A stretch of DNA of 64,000 bases from Rikenella microfusus (GTDB lineage Bacteria; Bacteroidota; Bacteroidia; Bacteroidales; VadinHA17). A program made the translations under genes and the position numbers. Location: the NCBI GenBank assembly GCA_020722575.1, contig DYKN01000016.1, positions 1 to 64,000 of the forward strand, in the 5' to 3' direction. The notes below the pieces were generated by a model. The model was given only the letters and a program-made list of their open reading frames with translations, did not search any database and was not told the origin of the DNA. This document shows, one piece after another, positions 18,928-28,290 of this stretch. Position 1 is the first letter of the stretch. The number at the start of each line of letters is the position of its first letter.

Positions 18928-19332
18928 ATGAAAAATAAAAGCTTTATCTCAACCTTTCTTATAATTTTTTTCAGTTCCGGCATTTATGCCCAGGAGCATT
19001 TAAGAATTCCCTCTGATATACTTATTTCTTTTAAAACTGGAAACGCAGTAATGCTTGCAAGATACATAAATCCAACCGTTCAGTTAATGGTTCTTGGCAA
19101 GGAAGATTTTTACAAGAAGAATGTCGCTGAAACCATCATGAAAGATTTTTTTATTACTTACCGGCCCAAAGAATTTATTATTAAGCATCAGGGGGGTACT
19201 GCTGATGCTCAATATGCAATTGGGAACCTGACAACCGACAAAAACAGTTTCAGAGTATATTTTCTGATGAAAAAGGTTGGGAGTGATTTTCTTATTCACC
19301 AGATAAGGATTGACCCTGATGATTCAAGATAG
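18928..19332 (+). CDS. DUF4783 secreted protein
   Basis: I place the start at ATG 18928, giving 134 residues; a TTG at 18904 would add eight residues before the signal peptide. The signal peptide ends near IYAQ. The mature domain has the NTF2-like DUF4783 layout: an opening helix with LISFKTGNAVMLARYI, then strands with FFITYRPKEFIIKHQGG and YAIGNLTT, and a final KVGSDFLIHQIRI strand. The family is almost restricted to Bacteroidota and is frequently encoded directly upstream of nadC, as here. Function is unknown. Its TAG stop lies inside the beginning of nadC (14-base overlap with the preferred nadC ATG), which suggests translational coupling. Confidence 0.8.
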   Translation: MKNKSFISTFLIIFFSSGIYAQEHLRIPSDILISFKTGNAVMLARYINPTVQLMVLGKEDFYKKNVAETIMKDFFITYRPKEFIIKHQGGTADAQYAIGNLTTDKNSFRVYFLMKKVGSDFLIHQIRIDPDDSR

Positions 19333-20170
19333 CCTTCTGACCGATTTCATTATCCGCTGCCTTAATGAAGATATCGGCGAGGGCGATTTTACTTCAATGG
19401 CCTGCATTCCAAAGGGTACAGAAGGCAAAGCTCGTCTGCTTATTAAGGAAAATTGCGTAATTGCAGGACTGGAAATAGCCAGAAAAGTATTTTCTGTTGC
19501 TGACCCATCTCTTGAAACAGAGTTTTATATTCACGATGGTGATGAAGTAACTTCTGGAACAATAGGTTTTATAGTCTGGGGTAATCTGCATTCTATTCTT
19601 AAAACCGAACGACTTGTCCTGAATATTCTTCAAAGGATGAGTGGAATAGCCACTTCAACAAGGACATGTGTGAAACTTGTGGAAGGTACAAAAGCAAAAA
19701 TTACTGATACACGGAAAACAACTCCTGGAATGAGGATCCTTGAGAAAAACGCAGTGATGATAGGTGGAGGTGTGAATCACAGGATGGGCTTATACGATAT
19801 GATAATGATTAAGGATAACCATATTGATTTCTCAGGAGGCATTGAAAAAGCCATAAAAAGGACAAAAGAATTTCTGCAAGCAAAAGGATTAAACCTTAAA
19901 GTGGAAATCGAAGCCAGAAGTCTTACAGATGTTGAAATAATTATCCGAACCGGAGGAGTTGACAGAATAATGCTTGATAATTTTAGTATTGAAGATACAA
20001 TTAAAGCCGTAAAACTCATAGCTGGCCGCTATGAAATAGAATCATCAGGAGGAATCACACCTGAAAATATACGTAGCTATGCCGAATGCGGTGTTGACTT
20101 TATTTCTGTCGGAGCACTTACACATCATATTAAAAGCATTGACATGAGCCTTAAAGCCCTCAGGGAATGA
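19319..20170 (+). CDS. nadC: quinolinate phosphoribosyltransferase (carboxylating)
   Basis: NadC converts quinolinate and PRPP to nicotinate mononucleotide, CO2 and pyrophosphate in de novo NAD synthesis. I choose ATG 19319 (283 residues). An N-terminal alpha/beta sandwich (about 1-105) is followed by the barrel with the family signatures TRKTTPGMRILEK, GGGVNHRMGLYDMIMIKDNH and a C-terminal SSGGITPENIRSYAECGVDFISVGALTH phosphate-binding segment. Basic residues of the active site (Arg and Lys in TRKTTPG, His in NHR) are present. It overlaps the DUF4783 stop codon. nadA and nadB are not in the window. Confidence 0.95.
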   Translation: MIQDSLLTDFIIRCLNEDIGEGDFTSMACIPKGTEGKARLLIKENCVIAGLEIARKVFSVADPSLETEFYIHDGDEVTSGTIGFIVWGNLHSILKTERLVLNILQRMSGIATSTRTCVKLVEGTKAKITDTRKTTPGMRILEKNAVMIGGGVNHRMGLYDMIMIKDNHIDFSGGIEKAIKRTKEFLQAKGLNLKVEIEARSLTDVEIIIRTGGVDRIMLDNFSIEDTIKAVKLIAGRYEIESSGGITPENIRSYAECGVDFISVGALTHHIKSIDMSLKALRE

Positions 20171-20231
20171 TATCATAAAAGAGATTCTGGTTCATTTTTT
20201 CTGGTTTAAAGATTTTTTAACAAATTTTAAT

Positions 20232-20239
20232 TACATTTG
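20232..20239 (+). promoter_or_regulatory. candidate -7 element for the lipoprotein gene at 20251
   Basis: TACATTTG matches TAnnTTTG and lies 11 bases before the ATG at 20251, so the leader would be very short. There is no good -33 TTTG. Confidence 0.4.
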
Positions 20240-20250
20240 GCTACTTTAAA

Positions 20251-21570
20251 ATGTTTATGAAGAGGTGGCTAACAATTTTTATCCTGATTTTTCTTGCAGG
20301 ATGTTCAGGCAAGAACAATGAACCAGAGATTTACTTTACAGGAGAAAAGGCTTCAAAGTACTTCCAGAAAATTGATTCCATATGTCTCAGGGATAACGGA
20401 TCATTATGGGGTGTGAATCTATCAGGCCCGATAATCTTTGTTGACCGCCCTACAAGAAGGCTTTTTGCCAACAGCCCTGATAATGAAGGAATATTGAGAC
20501 TCAGAGATGGCGTTTACCAGGGGTATTTCCCGAGAGAAAGAATAATAGAAAACTCTGCAGTTGAGTTTGGTGGCGCCCTTTACGCTATGACACCTTTGCC
20601 TCCAGAAGAAGATGAATATAGAATTATAACAGCAGCTATAAATTCATTGTTTCATTCTTACCAGAAGAAAATCGGTATCAAACCACAAAAATTTATCATA
20701 CACGAGATGGATGAAAAGTTTGCCCGTATATGGCTTAAACTTGAATTCCGTGCTTTGAGAAAAGCTCTTGAATCAGACGGTCTTCAACGCGATCAATATC
20801 TTAGAGATGCCCTGATCTTCAGAGGTGCACGCCGGGAACAGTTCTCGTCAACAGCTAAAGAAGAAAACCTGTTTGAAATTTATGAAGGCCTCTCTTTATT
20901 CACCTCAACAATGCTATGTAACAGATCAGAAGAGGAAATAAAACAAAAGCTGATTGAGGGACTCGATTTTTTTTATAGATTTCAGTCATTCTCCCGTTCT
21001 TTCGGATTTATACTTGGTAGTACTTACAGCTTTTTACTTCATACAAATGGATACAACCTGAGAAAGATTGTTGATTCCGATACGGTTGATCTGGGAATGG
21101 AAGTAATGAGACATTTTAATTTGCAGGTTCCAGAAGTCTATCGGGACGTTGCAGGTAGCCTTGCAATTGTTTACGAAGTTGAAACCATTTACAAAGAAGA
21201 GGAACAGAGAATGAATGAAATAAGGGAAAGGATACGCAGGCAATTATCGAAATTTACTGAAAAGTCTGTTCTCTCAATTGAATTAGAAAGCCCTTATTTC
21301 GACTTTGAACCAGAAGATATTCGCTCACTCGATACTCTGGGCACAATATACAATTCTATCAGGATAGCCGATAATTGGGGAAAACTTACAGTGGATAAAA
21401 ACGGTTGCCTTATATCATATAATTTAAAACATTTACGTCTTCCTGCCCGGAACATAAAAGAAATTAAAAATCACTATTATGGCGATGGCTGGCATATTAT
21501 ACTAAACAACAACTGGAAAATAATGAAAGAGGGCGATAATTATTTCTTAAGAAGAGTAATGCTTCCCTGA
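20251..21570 (+). CDS. predicted lipoprotein of unknown function (439 residues)
   Basis: The N-terminus is a lipoprotein signal peptide ending in LAGCS (Cys18 with the first ATG; an alternative ATG at 20257 shortens it by two residues). I do not recognise the mature domain. It is helix-rich, with a stretch WLKLEFRALRKALES near 168-183, a long charged segment EEEQRMNEIRERIRRQLSK near 316-334, and aromatic-rich beta segments at the C-terminus (HYYGDGWHIILNNNW). No HExxH, catalytic triad or repeat is evident. It stands alone between nadC and the convergent valS, with its own TAnnTTTG element. The 80-base gap after nadC suggests a separate transcription unit. Confidence 0.75.
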   Translation: MFMKRWLTIFILIFLAGCSGKNNEPEIYFTGEKASKYFQKIDSICLRDNGSLWGVNLSGPIIFVDRPTRRLFANSPDNEGILRLRDGVYQGYFPRERIIENSAVEFGGALYAMTPLPPEEDEYRIITAAINSLFHSYQKKIGIKPQKFIIHEMDEKFARIWLKLEFRALRKALESDGLQRDQYLRDALIFRGARREQFSSTAKEENLFEIYEGLSLFTSTMLCNRSEEEIKQKLIEGLDFFYRFQSFSRSFGFILGSTYSFLLHTNGYNLRKIVDSDTVDLGMEVMRHFNLQVPEVYRDVAGSLAIVYEVETIYKEEEQRMNEIRERIRRQLSKFTEKSVLSIELESPYFDFEPEDIRSLDTLGTIYNSIRIADNWGKLTVDKNGCLISYNLKHLRLPARNIKEIKNHYYGDGWHIILNNNWKIMKEGDNYFLRRVMLP

Positions 21571-21581
21571 TATTGTAAGGA

Positions 21582-24212
21582 CTACATACTCTCAAGTTCT
21601 TTAATCTTATCCGTGAGAGTTTTTATTTTTAAAATTGCATCAGCCTCTTTTTTTCGTTCACGCTCAATAACCGCAGAAGGTGCATTGGCAATAAATTTCT
21701 CATTACCGAGCTTCTTTCTGACTGAATCAAGGAATCCTTTTACATAATCAAGCTCCTCTTTTGCCTTTTCAATTTCAGTTGCAACATCCACCATCACGAC
21801 TGCTGGTATATAATACTCAACTGTTCGCGCCATAAAAGAAAAAACATTCTGTATCTTTTCAGTGGTGAAACGGATCTCATTCAGGTATGCCATTTTCTTA
21901 ACTACCGGTAGAAAATATTCATCGTAATTTTCTTCCGTCCTGATATAAAGGTCTAGTTTCTGTCCTGAAGAAATATTTTTCTCTTTTCTGAATGCTCTGA
22001 TTGCGCTTATAAGTTCTTTGGCAACCTCAAATCTTTCTGCAAGCCTGCCGTGATGTCTTTTATGCACCGGCATCCTGCTAACCATAATACTTTCGCCCTC
22101 TTTTCTTTCAGCAATCCTCTGCCAGATTTCTTCGGTAATAAATGGCATAAAAGGATGTATTACCTGCATTAATTTTTCATAAAGAGAAATAGTTGCATTA
22201 AAGGTTTTAATGTCGATAGGTTTCTGGAATTCTGGTTTAATTATTTCAAGGTACCAGCCTGAAAATTCATCCCAGAAGAGTTTATAGGTTTTCATTAAGG
22301 CTTCGGAGATGCGGTATTTCTTAAAATCGGCTTCAATTTCACCGAGTGATTTGTTGAATTTTTCCTGCATCCATTCCACTGCCAGTGTAGAAGCTTGAGG
22401 TTGGGGTATAGTGTCATCAGTTTTCCAGCTTTTTATAAGCCGGAACGAATTCCATATCTTGTTTGCAAAATTTCTTCCCTGTTCCGGTAAGCTGTCGTTG
22501 TAGAGAAGGTCATTTCCTGCGGGAGAGCAGAGAAGCATTCCCACCCTTAGACCATCAGCACCATATTTGGCAATAAGGTCGAGTGGTTCAGGCGAATTAC
22601 CGAGTGATTTCGACATCTTCCTTCTCTGCTGGTCGCGCACAAGGCCTGTCAGATAAACATTTCTGAATGGTTTTTCCCCGGTGAATTCATACCCTGCAAT
22701 AATCATTCTTGCCACCCAGAAGAAAAGAATTTCCGGAGCAGTTACCAGATCGCTTGTGGGATAATAATATTTCATATCGGGATTATCGGGGTTATTAATT
22801 CCGTCGAAGCAGGTTATAGGCCAGAGCCATGATGAAAACCATGTATCAAGCACATCCTCATCCTGCCGGAGATCAGCTTCAGTAAGACGGCTATTACCCG
22901 TTTTTTTTCTGGCCAGTTCAAGAGCTTCACCAGGGCTTTCAGCAACAACATACTCATTTTCACCGTAATACCAGGCAGGAATTCTATGCCCCCACCATAG
23001 CTGACGACTGATACACCAATCACGCACATTTTCCATCCAGTGACGGTAAAGATTTCTGAATTTTGCAGGATACAGCATAACTTCGCCATTAATAACTGCA
23101 TTCAGTGCTGGAACAGAAATCTCTTTCATCCTTAAAAACCACTGAGTCGAGAGTTTTGGTTCAATTACAGCATTGGTCCTCTCCGATCTCCCTATCTTGG
23201 TAACGTAGTTCTCAGCCTTCAAAAGATGACCGGTACGTTTCAGCTCTTCAAAAGCAAGTTCCCTTGCCCTGAACCTGTCAACACCAACAAACATCCCGGC
23301 CTTTTCATTTATTGTACCGTCGTTGTTAAAGATATCAATCAACGGCAGTTTATGCCTTTCTCCTATTTCATAGTCGTTAATATCATGTGCAGGAGTTATC
23401 TTAAGACATCCAGTGCCGAAATCCATATCAACATAATCATCAAAAATAAAAGGTACTTCCCTGTTTACCATTGGTACTATAACCTTTTTTCCGGCAAGGT
23501 GTTTATATCTCTCATCCGAAGGATTGGCACAAACAGCGGTATCTCCCAGTATAGTCTCGGGGCGTGTTGTAGCAACAGTTATAAAATCATCCGTTCCGGC
23601 AATACGGTACTTAACATAGTATAGCTTTGATTTTTCCTCAGTATAAATAACCTCTTCATCCGAGACTGCTGTTCTTGCTTCAGGATCCCAGTTTACCATT
23701 CTCACCCCTCTGTAAATCAAACCCTTATTGTACAGCTTCACAAATACTTTAATCACCGACCGATATCTCTTTTCGTCCATGGTGAAGAGAGTTCTGTCCC
23801 AATCGCATGATGCTCCAAGTTTTTTAAGCTGTTCAAGAATAATACCTCCATGTTTATTTGTCCAGTCCCATGCATGCTTGAGAAACTCCTCCCTTGACAG
23901 ATCACGTTTGTTAATGCCTTCAGCCCTTAATTTTGCAACCACTTTCGCTTCTGTTGCTATTGAGGCATGGTCGGTTCCCGGCACCCAGAGCGCATTCTTC
24001 CCGATCATCCTTGCCCGCCTTACAAGGACATCCTGAATGGTGTTGTTAAGCATGTGACCCATATGAAGTACTCCCGTAACATTAGGAGGCGGAATAACTA
24101 TTGTATAGGGTTCACACTCATCCGGTACGCTCCGGAAAAAACCATGCTTCATCCAGTAATTGTACCATTTATCCTCCGTTGCAGAAGGATCGTATCTCGA
24201 AGGAAGATCCAT
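21582..24212 (-). CDS. valS: valyl-tRNA synthetase
   Basis: ValS charges tRNA-Val. The 876 residues match the bacterial length. The class I HIGH motif appears as HMGH in [15 protein letters not shown] (near residue 48), the CP1 editing domain with [13 protein letters not shown] lies at about 210-340, and the KMSKS motif is in [11 protein letters not shown] (near 530). An anticodon-binding domain follows. The C-terminal 65 residues form the tRNA-binding coiled coil typical of ValS ([15 protein letters not shown] onwards). It converges with the lipoprotein gene (11 bases between the stops). A -7 element lies 37 bases upstream of the ATG. Confidence 0.97.
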   Translation of the reverse strand: MDLPSRYDPSATEDKWYNYWMKHGFFRSVPDECEPYTIVIPPPNVTGVLHMGHMLNNTIQDVLVRRARMIGKNALWVPGTDHASIATEAKVVAKLRAEGINKRDLSREEFLKHAWDWTNKHGGIILEQLKKLGASCDWDRTLFTMDEKRYRSVIKVFVKLYNKGLIYRGVRMVNWDPEARTAVSDEEVIYTEEKSKLYYVKYRIAGTDDFITVATTRPETILGDTAVCANPSDERYKHLAGKKVIVPMVNREVPFIFDDYVDMDFGTGCLKITPAHDINDYEIGERHKLPLIDIFNNDGTINEKAGMFVGVDRFRARELAFEELKRTGHLLKAENYVTKIGRSERTNAVIEPKLSTQWFLRMKEISVPALNAVINGEVMLYPAKFRNLYRHWMENVRDWCISRQLWWGHRIPAWYYGENEYVVAESPGEALELARKKTGNSRLTEADLRQDEDVLDTWFSSWLWPITCFDGINNPDNPDMKYYYPTSDLVTAPEILFFWVARMIIAGYEFTGEKPFRNVYLTGLVRDQQRRKMSKSLGNSPEPLDLIAKYGADGLRVGMLLCSPAGNDLLYNDSLPEQGRNFANKIWNSFRLIKSWKTDDTIPQPQASTLAVEWMQEKFNKSLGEIEADFKKYRISEALMKTYKLFWDEFSGWYLEIIKPEFQKPIDIKTFNATISLYEKLMQVIHPFMPFITEEIWQRIAERKEGESIMVSRMPVHKRHHGRLAERFEVAKELISAIRAFRKEKNISSGQKLDLYIRTEENYDEYFLPVVKKMAYLNEIRFTTEKIQNVFSFMARTVEYYIPAVVMVDVATEIEKAKEELDYVKGFLDSVRKKLGNEKFIANAPSAVIERERKKEADAILKIKTLTDKIKELESM

Positions 24213-24248
24213 ATTTCAATAAATATCGGTTTCTTAATAATAAAGGTG

Positions 24249-24256
24249 CAAATTTA
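24249..24256 (-). promoter_or_regulatory. candidate -7 element for valS
   Basis: Reads TAAATTTG on the minus strand, a perfect match to TAnnTTTG, 37 bases before the valS ATG. A T-box or other leader structure is not evident. No -33 TTTG. Confidence 0.45.
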
Positions 24257-24262
24257 TAAAAA

Positions 24263-24358
24263 TTAACTGTATTCAGTTATTGAAGAAATTCGTTCTTTAA
24301 CTTCTTCTTTCGTATTTCCATCATCAGATTTTATCACATTTATAATGTTACCATGCAA
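24263..24358 (-). pseudogene. short coding-like fragment upstream of valS
   Basis: On the minus strand a TTG at 24358 opens a 31-codon frame ending in TAA, with a protein-like sequence (VIKSDDGNTKEEVKERI in its middle). There is no ATG. A neighbouring frame further upstream (to about 24410) also reads like protein, with NQIKENDDFIQK. One extra base in the A5 run near 24359-24363 would fuse the two frames. The joined tail has the look of the C-terminal helix of a nucleotide kinase, but it is too short for a family call. It may be a gene remnant, a tiny leader ORF or chance. Confidence 0.2.
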
Positions 24359-24399
24359 TTTTTCTGTATAAAATCATCATTTTCCTTAATCTGATTCTT

Positions 24400-24407
24400 T
24401 ACATTTG
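24400..24407 (+). promoter_or_regulatory. candidate -7 element for the aminotransferase gene
   Basis: TACATTTG matches TAnnTTTG, 33 bases before the ATG at 24441. The -33 region is T-rich without an exact TTTG. Confidence 0.45.
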
Positions 24408-24440
24408 CACATAATAATATTATTTAAACCCTGAATTCCA

Positions 24441-25643
24441 ATGCCGTCAATATCTGAAAAAGGCCGATCCATGCCTCCTTCACCAATTAGGAAATTAGTG
24501 CATTATGCAGAAGAGGCAAAAAGAAAAGGAATTAAAGTTTACCATCTCAATATCGGACAGCCTGATATCAAGACTCCGGAAGTTGCCATTGAAGCATTAA
24601 AAAATCTGAATATCAATATACTGGAATACACTCATTCTGCCGGGAATGAGTCGTATCGCCGGAAACTTTCAGATTATTACAGGTCTATTGGCATTGGAAT
24701 TGACTATACCAACATATTAATAACCACAGGAGGATCGGAAGCAGTACTCTTTGCACTCATGACATGTGTTAATCCCGGCGAAGAAGTTATAACGCCTGAG
24801 CCATTTTACGCCAATTACAATGGATTTGCTACAGCCGCAGGAATAAAAATCATACCGATAACATCTTCCATAAAGAATGATTTTGCATTGCCTCCCATAA
24901 AGGAAATAGAAAAAAAGATAACAGACAAGACAAAAGGAATAATTATCTGTAATCCAAATAATCCTACTGGTTACCTGTATTCAAAGGAAGAACTTTTCAT
25001 TATCAGAGACATTATAAAAAAGCATGATATTTTTTTATTTTCCGATGAAGTTTACCGCGAGTTTTGTTACGATAGAGCAGAACATTACTCTGCAATGTTA
25101 CTTGATGGTATTGAGCAGAATGTCATAATGTTAGATTCGGTTTCGAAACGTTATAGTGCATGTGGGATACGTATAGGTGCTATTGTTACTCGTAACTATG
25201 AAGTGCTTGGTACAGCGTTGAAGTTTGCCCAGGCTCGTCTTTCTCCACCGGGGTTAGGTCAGATTGTTGCAGAAGCATCACTTGACACGCCGGCAGAATA
25301 TTTCCGCAGTGTTAACCGCGAATATACCATGCGGAGGAATTTTCTTGTGGAGGCTCTCAACAAAATACCCGGGGTATACTGTCCGAAACCGCGGGGGGCA
25401 TTTTATACAGTTGTCGGGTTACCGGTTGATGACGCCGACCGCTTTGCACAATGGCTGCTTGAAGAGTTTGAATACAAAAAACAGACTGTAATGATTGCTC
25501 CTGCATCAGGGTTTTATTCCACACCCGGGCTGGGCCAGAATGAAGCAAGGATTGCGTACGTGCTTAATATTGACGACCTTAAGAATGCTGTTGAGGTATT
25601 ACACGAAGCTTTGAAGGTTTATCCTGGAAGAACAATGCATTGA
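24441..25643 (+). CDS. PLP-dependent aminotransferase class I/II (aspartate-type)
   Basis: This 400-residue fold-type I aminotransferase transfers amino groups using pyridoxal phosphate. The N-terminal segment (SEKGRSMPPSPIRKLVHYAEEAK) and the LNIGQPDIKTPE motif resemble the Bacteroidota aspartate/aromatic aminotransferase group. Other landmarks are NPNNPTGYLYS (carboxylate binding), FSDEVYREF (PLP aspartate and tyrosine), Lys236 in DSVSKRYSACGIRIG as the Schiff-base lysine, and Arg in the NEARIAYVLN tail. Length is canonical. Substrate (aspartate, aromatic or other) cannot be read from sequence alone. The gene ends in TGATG, where the second ATG opens a 22-codon frame (see the entry at 25643). 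Confidence 0.9.
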   Translation: MPSISEKGRSMPPSPIRKLVHYAEEAKRKGIKVYHLNIGQPDIKTPEVAIEALKNLNINILEYTHSAGNESYRRKLSDYYRSIGIGIDYTNILITTGGSEAVLFALMTCVNPGEEVITPEPFYANYNGFATAAGIKIIPITSSIKNDFALPPIKEIEKKITDKTKGIIICNPNNPTGYLYSKEELFIIRDIIKKHDIFLFSDEVYREFCYDRAEHYSAMLLDGIEQNVIMLDSVSKRYSACGIRIGAIVTRNYEVLGTALKFAQARLSPPGLGQIVAEASLDTPAEYFRSVNREYTMRRNFLVEALNKIPGVYCPKPRGAFYTVVGLPVDDADRFAQWLLEEFEYKKQTVMIAPASGFYSTPGLGQNEARIAYVLNIDDLKNAVEVLHEALKVYPGRTMH

Positions 25644-25711
25644 TGGAAAAGCTTACCATAAGAAACTTCGGTATCTTCAATCGTAAAGCAAATATTTTTG
25701 TCTTATCCTGA
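25643..25711 (+). pseudogene. 22-codon ORF resembling a truncated AAA/RecF-type ATPase start
   Basis: The stop of the aminotransferase overlaps an ATG (TGATG). The following 22 codons begin MEKLTIRNFGIF, which resembles the first strand of RecF/SMC-like AAA ATPases (typically M-KL-I-NFG-I), but the frame ends after 22 codons with TGA. It overlaps the 3' end of namZ on the opposite strand by 35 bases. It could be the remnant of a lost ATPase gene once translated with the aminotransferase, or coincidence. Confidence 0.2.
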
Positions 25712-26843
25712 GGAATTTTTCAAGATCTACTTTCCATGAATTTCTGATCTCGTCAGCACTCATTCCACTGATAATCTGTTGCCTCAGCAGCGGGCCTCCA
25801 GCCAGAACATCGAAATAGGAATTAAAGAATTTATCTTTATCAGGGAAATCCCTGTAAGCCCCTATGAGCCAATCGATGTTAAGCTCAGGTTTAGGAACAA
25901 TTCCTTTCACATCTGCATCTCTCAGGTCTGTTCCATAGCATTTTACACCTATCAAAGGAGGGTTGGTGGCACCTGGCACACTTGCAGGAGTAAAGCTGAA
26001 GCCCCGGTCGGGAAGATCAGGATGGCCAAATATTTGAAAAGGATAATCAGTTCCTCTTCCACATGAAATGACAGTTCCTTCAAAAAAGCAAAGCGAAGGG
26101 TAAAGCCATATCGATACCCGGTTAGGTAGATTGGGCGATGGTTTTACCGGTGGTTCATACAGTGTATTATGGGTGTAGTTCCGGCATTTTATTACTTTAA
26201 GGTCACACCTTATGCCTCCTTCGAGCCATCCCTCTCCGTTAATCATCATCGCATACTCACCTATTGTCATACCATGCACGACCGGAACAGGATGCATACA
26301 TACAAACGACCGGTATGAAGGGTCAGGGATATTGCCATCGACATAAAAACCATTAGGATTTGGCCTATCAAGTACCACAAACATCACTCCGTTTTCGGCA
26401 CAACTCTCCATTACATAATGCATTGTTGAAATATAAGTATAAAACCTTGCTCCGACATCCTGAATATCGAATACAACGGCATCTATACCTGAGAGATGTT
26501 CAGTTTCAGGTTTTCTCATTTTTCCATAAAGGCTTATTATGGGAATGCCTGTTTCGGGGTCCTTACCATCGGCAATCTTTTCGCCAGCATCAGCCAGTTC
26601 ACGAAAACCATGCTCAGGTGCAAAAATAAGTCTAATATCCACACCATTGGAAAGAAGTTCATCTACAATATGCTTTTCACCGACAACAGATGCCTGATTG
26701 GCAACTACTGCAACCCTCTTACCTTTAAGCAATTTCATGTATTCATCGGGCTGCATGTCACCGGTCACTACTACTGAATCGGTTCTCCAGCATGCTACAA
26801 TCGTTGTAGAAATTATTCCAGCAAGAAAATACCATATCCTCAT
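25677..26843 (-). CDS. namZ: DUF1343 / NamZ-type exo-N-acetylmuramidase lipoprotein
   Basis: The 388-residue protein belongs to the DUF1343 family. A characterised member (NamZ) releases N-acetylmuramic acid from the non-reducing ends of peptidoglycan fragments. The signal peptide ends with IVAC, making Cys18 a probable lipid anchor. Family landmarks include GKRVAVVANQASVV, FAPEHGFRELADAGE, ISLYGKMRKP, DAVVFDIQDVGARFYTYI and DRPNPNG. The length is normal for the single-domain form. It stands alone, convergent with the aminotransferase and divergent from the permease gene. mltF nearby makes a wall-recycling context plausible. Enzyme specificity is taken from the family, not shown here. Confidence 0.85.
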   Translation of the reverse strand: MRIWYFLAGIISTTIVACWRTDSVVVTGDMQPDEYMKLLKGKRVAVVANQASVVGEKHIVDELLSNGVDIRLIFAPEHGFRELADAGEKIADGKDPETGIPIISLYGKMRKPETEHLSGIDAVVFDIQDVGARFYTYISTMHYVMESCAENGVMFVVLDRPNPNGFYVDGNIPDPSYRSFVCMHPVPVVHGMTIGEYAMMINGEGWLEGGIRCDLKVIKCRNYTHNTLYEPPVKPSPNLPNRVSIWLYPSLCFFEGTVISCGRGTDYPFQIFGHPDLPDRGFSFTPASVPGATNPPLIGVKCYGTDLRDADVKGIVPKPELNIDWLIGAYRDFPDKDKFFNSYFDVLAGGPLLRQQIISGMSADEIRNSWKVDLEKFLRIRQKYLLYD

Positions 26844-26943
26844 AATTAAAACTTTTTATAAAATCTTTTCCGAAAGTAAATCTAACGATAATATCAATAT
26901 GAAAACAGTTTATCATTACACCAATCATGTAAATTCAAATTAC

Positions 26944-26951
26944 TAAATTTG
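26944..26951 (+). promoter_or_regulatory. candidate -7 element for the LolC/E-type permease gene
   Basis: TAAATTTG, exact TAnnTTTG match, 16 bases before the ATG at 26968. No -33 TTTG is seen. Confidence 0.45.
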
Positions 26952-26967
26952 TGCATTGCATGAAACC

Positions 26968-28212
26968 ATGAATTTACCATATTTCATAGCTCAGAGGCTA
27001 ATAAAGGAAAGACGGGAGGGGGCATCATTTTCAAGGCCAATCAATGTTATTGCAATAGCCGGTATTGCTATTGGTCTTGCTGTCATGATACTTGCAGTTT
27101 CAATCCTCACAGGATTTAAGCAAGCTATAACAGAGAAAGTTGCAGGGTTCGGGTCACATATACAGATATTGAATTTTGATTCCAATATTTCATACGAAAC
27201 GGCTCCAATCAGCACAAACCTGGAATTTATTCCTCAAATCCGTAATATGCCAGGGATAAAACAAGTTCAGGTATTTGGTATTAAAGCCGGGATCATAAAA
27301 ACAGAAGAAGATATACAGGGAGTGGTTCTGAAGGGTATCGGTTCAGATTATGACTGGAGCTATTTCAAAAGCTGCCTGGTGGATGGTACTGTGTTTAACG
27401 TAACTGATACTTCCTCAACCAATAATGTTATAATTTCAAAAAAACTTGCCTCCATGCTGAAGCTACGGACAGGTGATTCGTTTGCAATGCATTTTATTCA
27501 GGACCCTCCAAGAATGAGGAAGTTCACAATATCCGGAATATATGAGACCAGTCTGGAAGAATTCGATAAAATTTATGTTTTCTGCGACATACATCACATA
27601 CGAAGACTTAACGGCTGGAAAGATGATGAGGTAAGTGGTTTTGAGATATTTATAAATGATTTCAACAAGCTCGACTTAATGACTCAAGCTGTGAGGGATG
27701 TTATTGGTTACAGATTGGACGAGGATGAACTTAGGGTTAAAGTTACAAATGTCAGGATGAGGTATCCCCAAATATTTGACTGGTTGAATTTCCAGGACAC
27801 CAATGTCATAGTAATTATTGTGCTGATGCTTATTGTTGCCGGTTTCAACATGATATCGGGACTTATTATACTTATTCTAGAAAAGACAAATATGATAGGT
27901 ATTCTTAAAGCCCTTGGCACAGAAGATAGAATATTAAGAAAAATTTTTCTTTACCAGGCTGGTTATTTGATTGCCAAAGGTCTTTTCTGGGGTAACATTA
28001 CAGGTGTGGGACTTGCATTTATACAGCTCAGTACAGGTCTTATTTCACTTGACCCTACTTCATATTATATAAAATCAGTTCCGATTAATCTTGATTTACT
28101 GTCTCTTGTGCTTCTTAATGCAGGAACAATGGCAATAATTTTACTTATTTTACTTGTTCCTGCACAACTTGTTGGCAGGATATCCCCTGTAAGAGCAATA
28201 AGGTTTGATTAA
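26968..28212 (+). CDS. LolC/LolE-type ABC transporter permease (lipoprotein release)
   Basis: I use ATG 26968 (414 residues); a TTG at 26956 is less likely. The protein has the MacB/FtsX permease plan: one helix near 27-50, a large periplasmic domain to about 270, and three C-terminal helices (about 275-300, 325-350 and 370-400). The N-terminal IAQRLIKERREGASFSRPI and the segment MISGLIILILEKTNMIGILKALG are typical of the lipoprotein-sorting permeases that hand lipoproteins to the periplasmic carrier LolA. The cognate ATPase (LolD) is not adjacent, which is usual in Bacteroidota. Convergent with mltF; the 78-base intergenic space shows no strong terminator. Confidence 0.85.
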   Translation: MNLPYFIAQRLIKERREGASFSRPINVIAIAGIAIGLAVMILAVSILTGFKQAITEKVAGFGSHIQILNFDSNISYETAPISTNLEFIPQIRNMPGIKQVQVFGIKAGIIKTEEDIQGVVLKGIGSDYDWSYFKSCLVDGTVFNVTDTSSTNNVIISKKLASMLKLRTGDSFAMHFIQDPPRMRKFTISGIYETSLEEFDKIYVFCDIHHIRRLNGWKDDEVSGFEIFINDFNKLDLMTQAVRDVIGYRLDEDELRVKVTNVRMRYPQIFDWLNFQDTNVIVIIVLMLIVAGFNMISGLIILILEKTNMIGILKALGTEDRILRKIFLYQAGYLIAKGLFWGNITGVGLAFIQLSTGLISLDPTSYYIKSVPINLDLLSLVLLNAGTMAIILLILLVPAQLVGRISPVRAIRFD

Positions 28213-28290
28213 ATTATAATTACTATGGGTAATTTCTTCGTCCGCTAAAAATACCGGGATTTAGAAGGTAAAATAGACTTCGATCGGGTA

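Noticed and set aside
28213..28290. Terminator between the lolE-type gene and mltF
   Set aside because: Only imperfect short complementarities are present and no T run follows.
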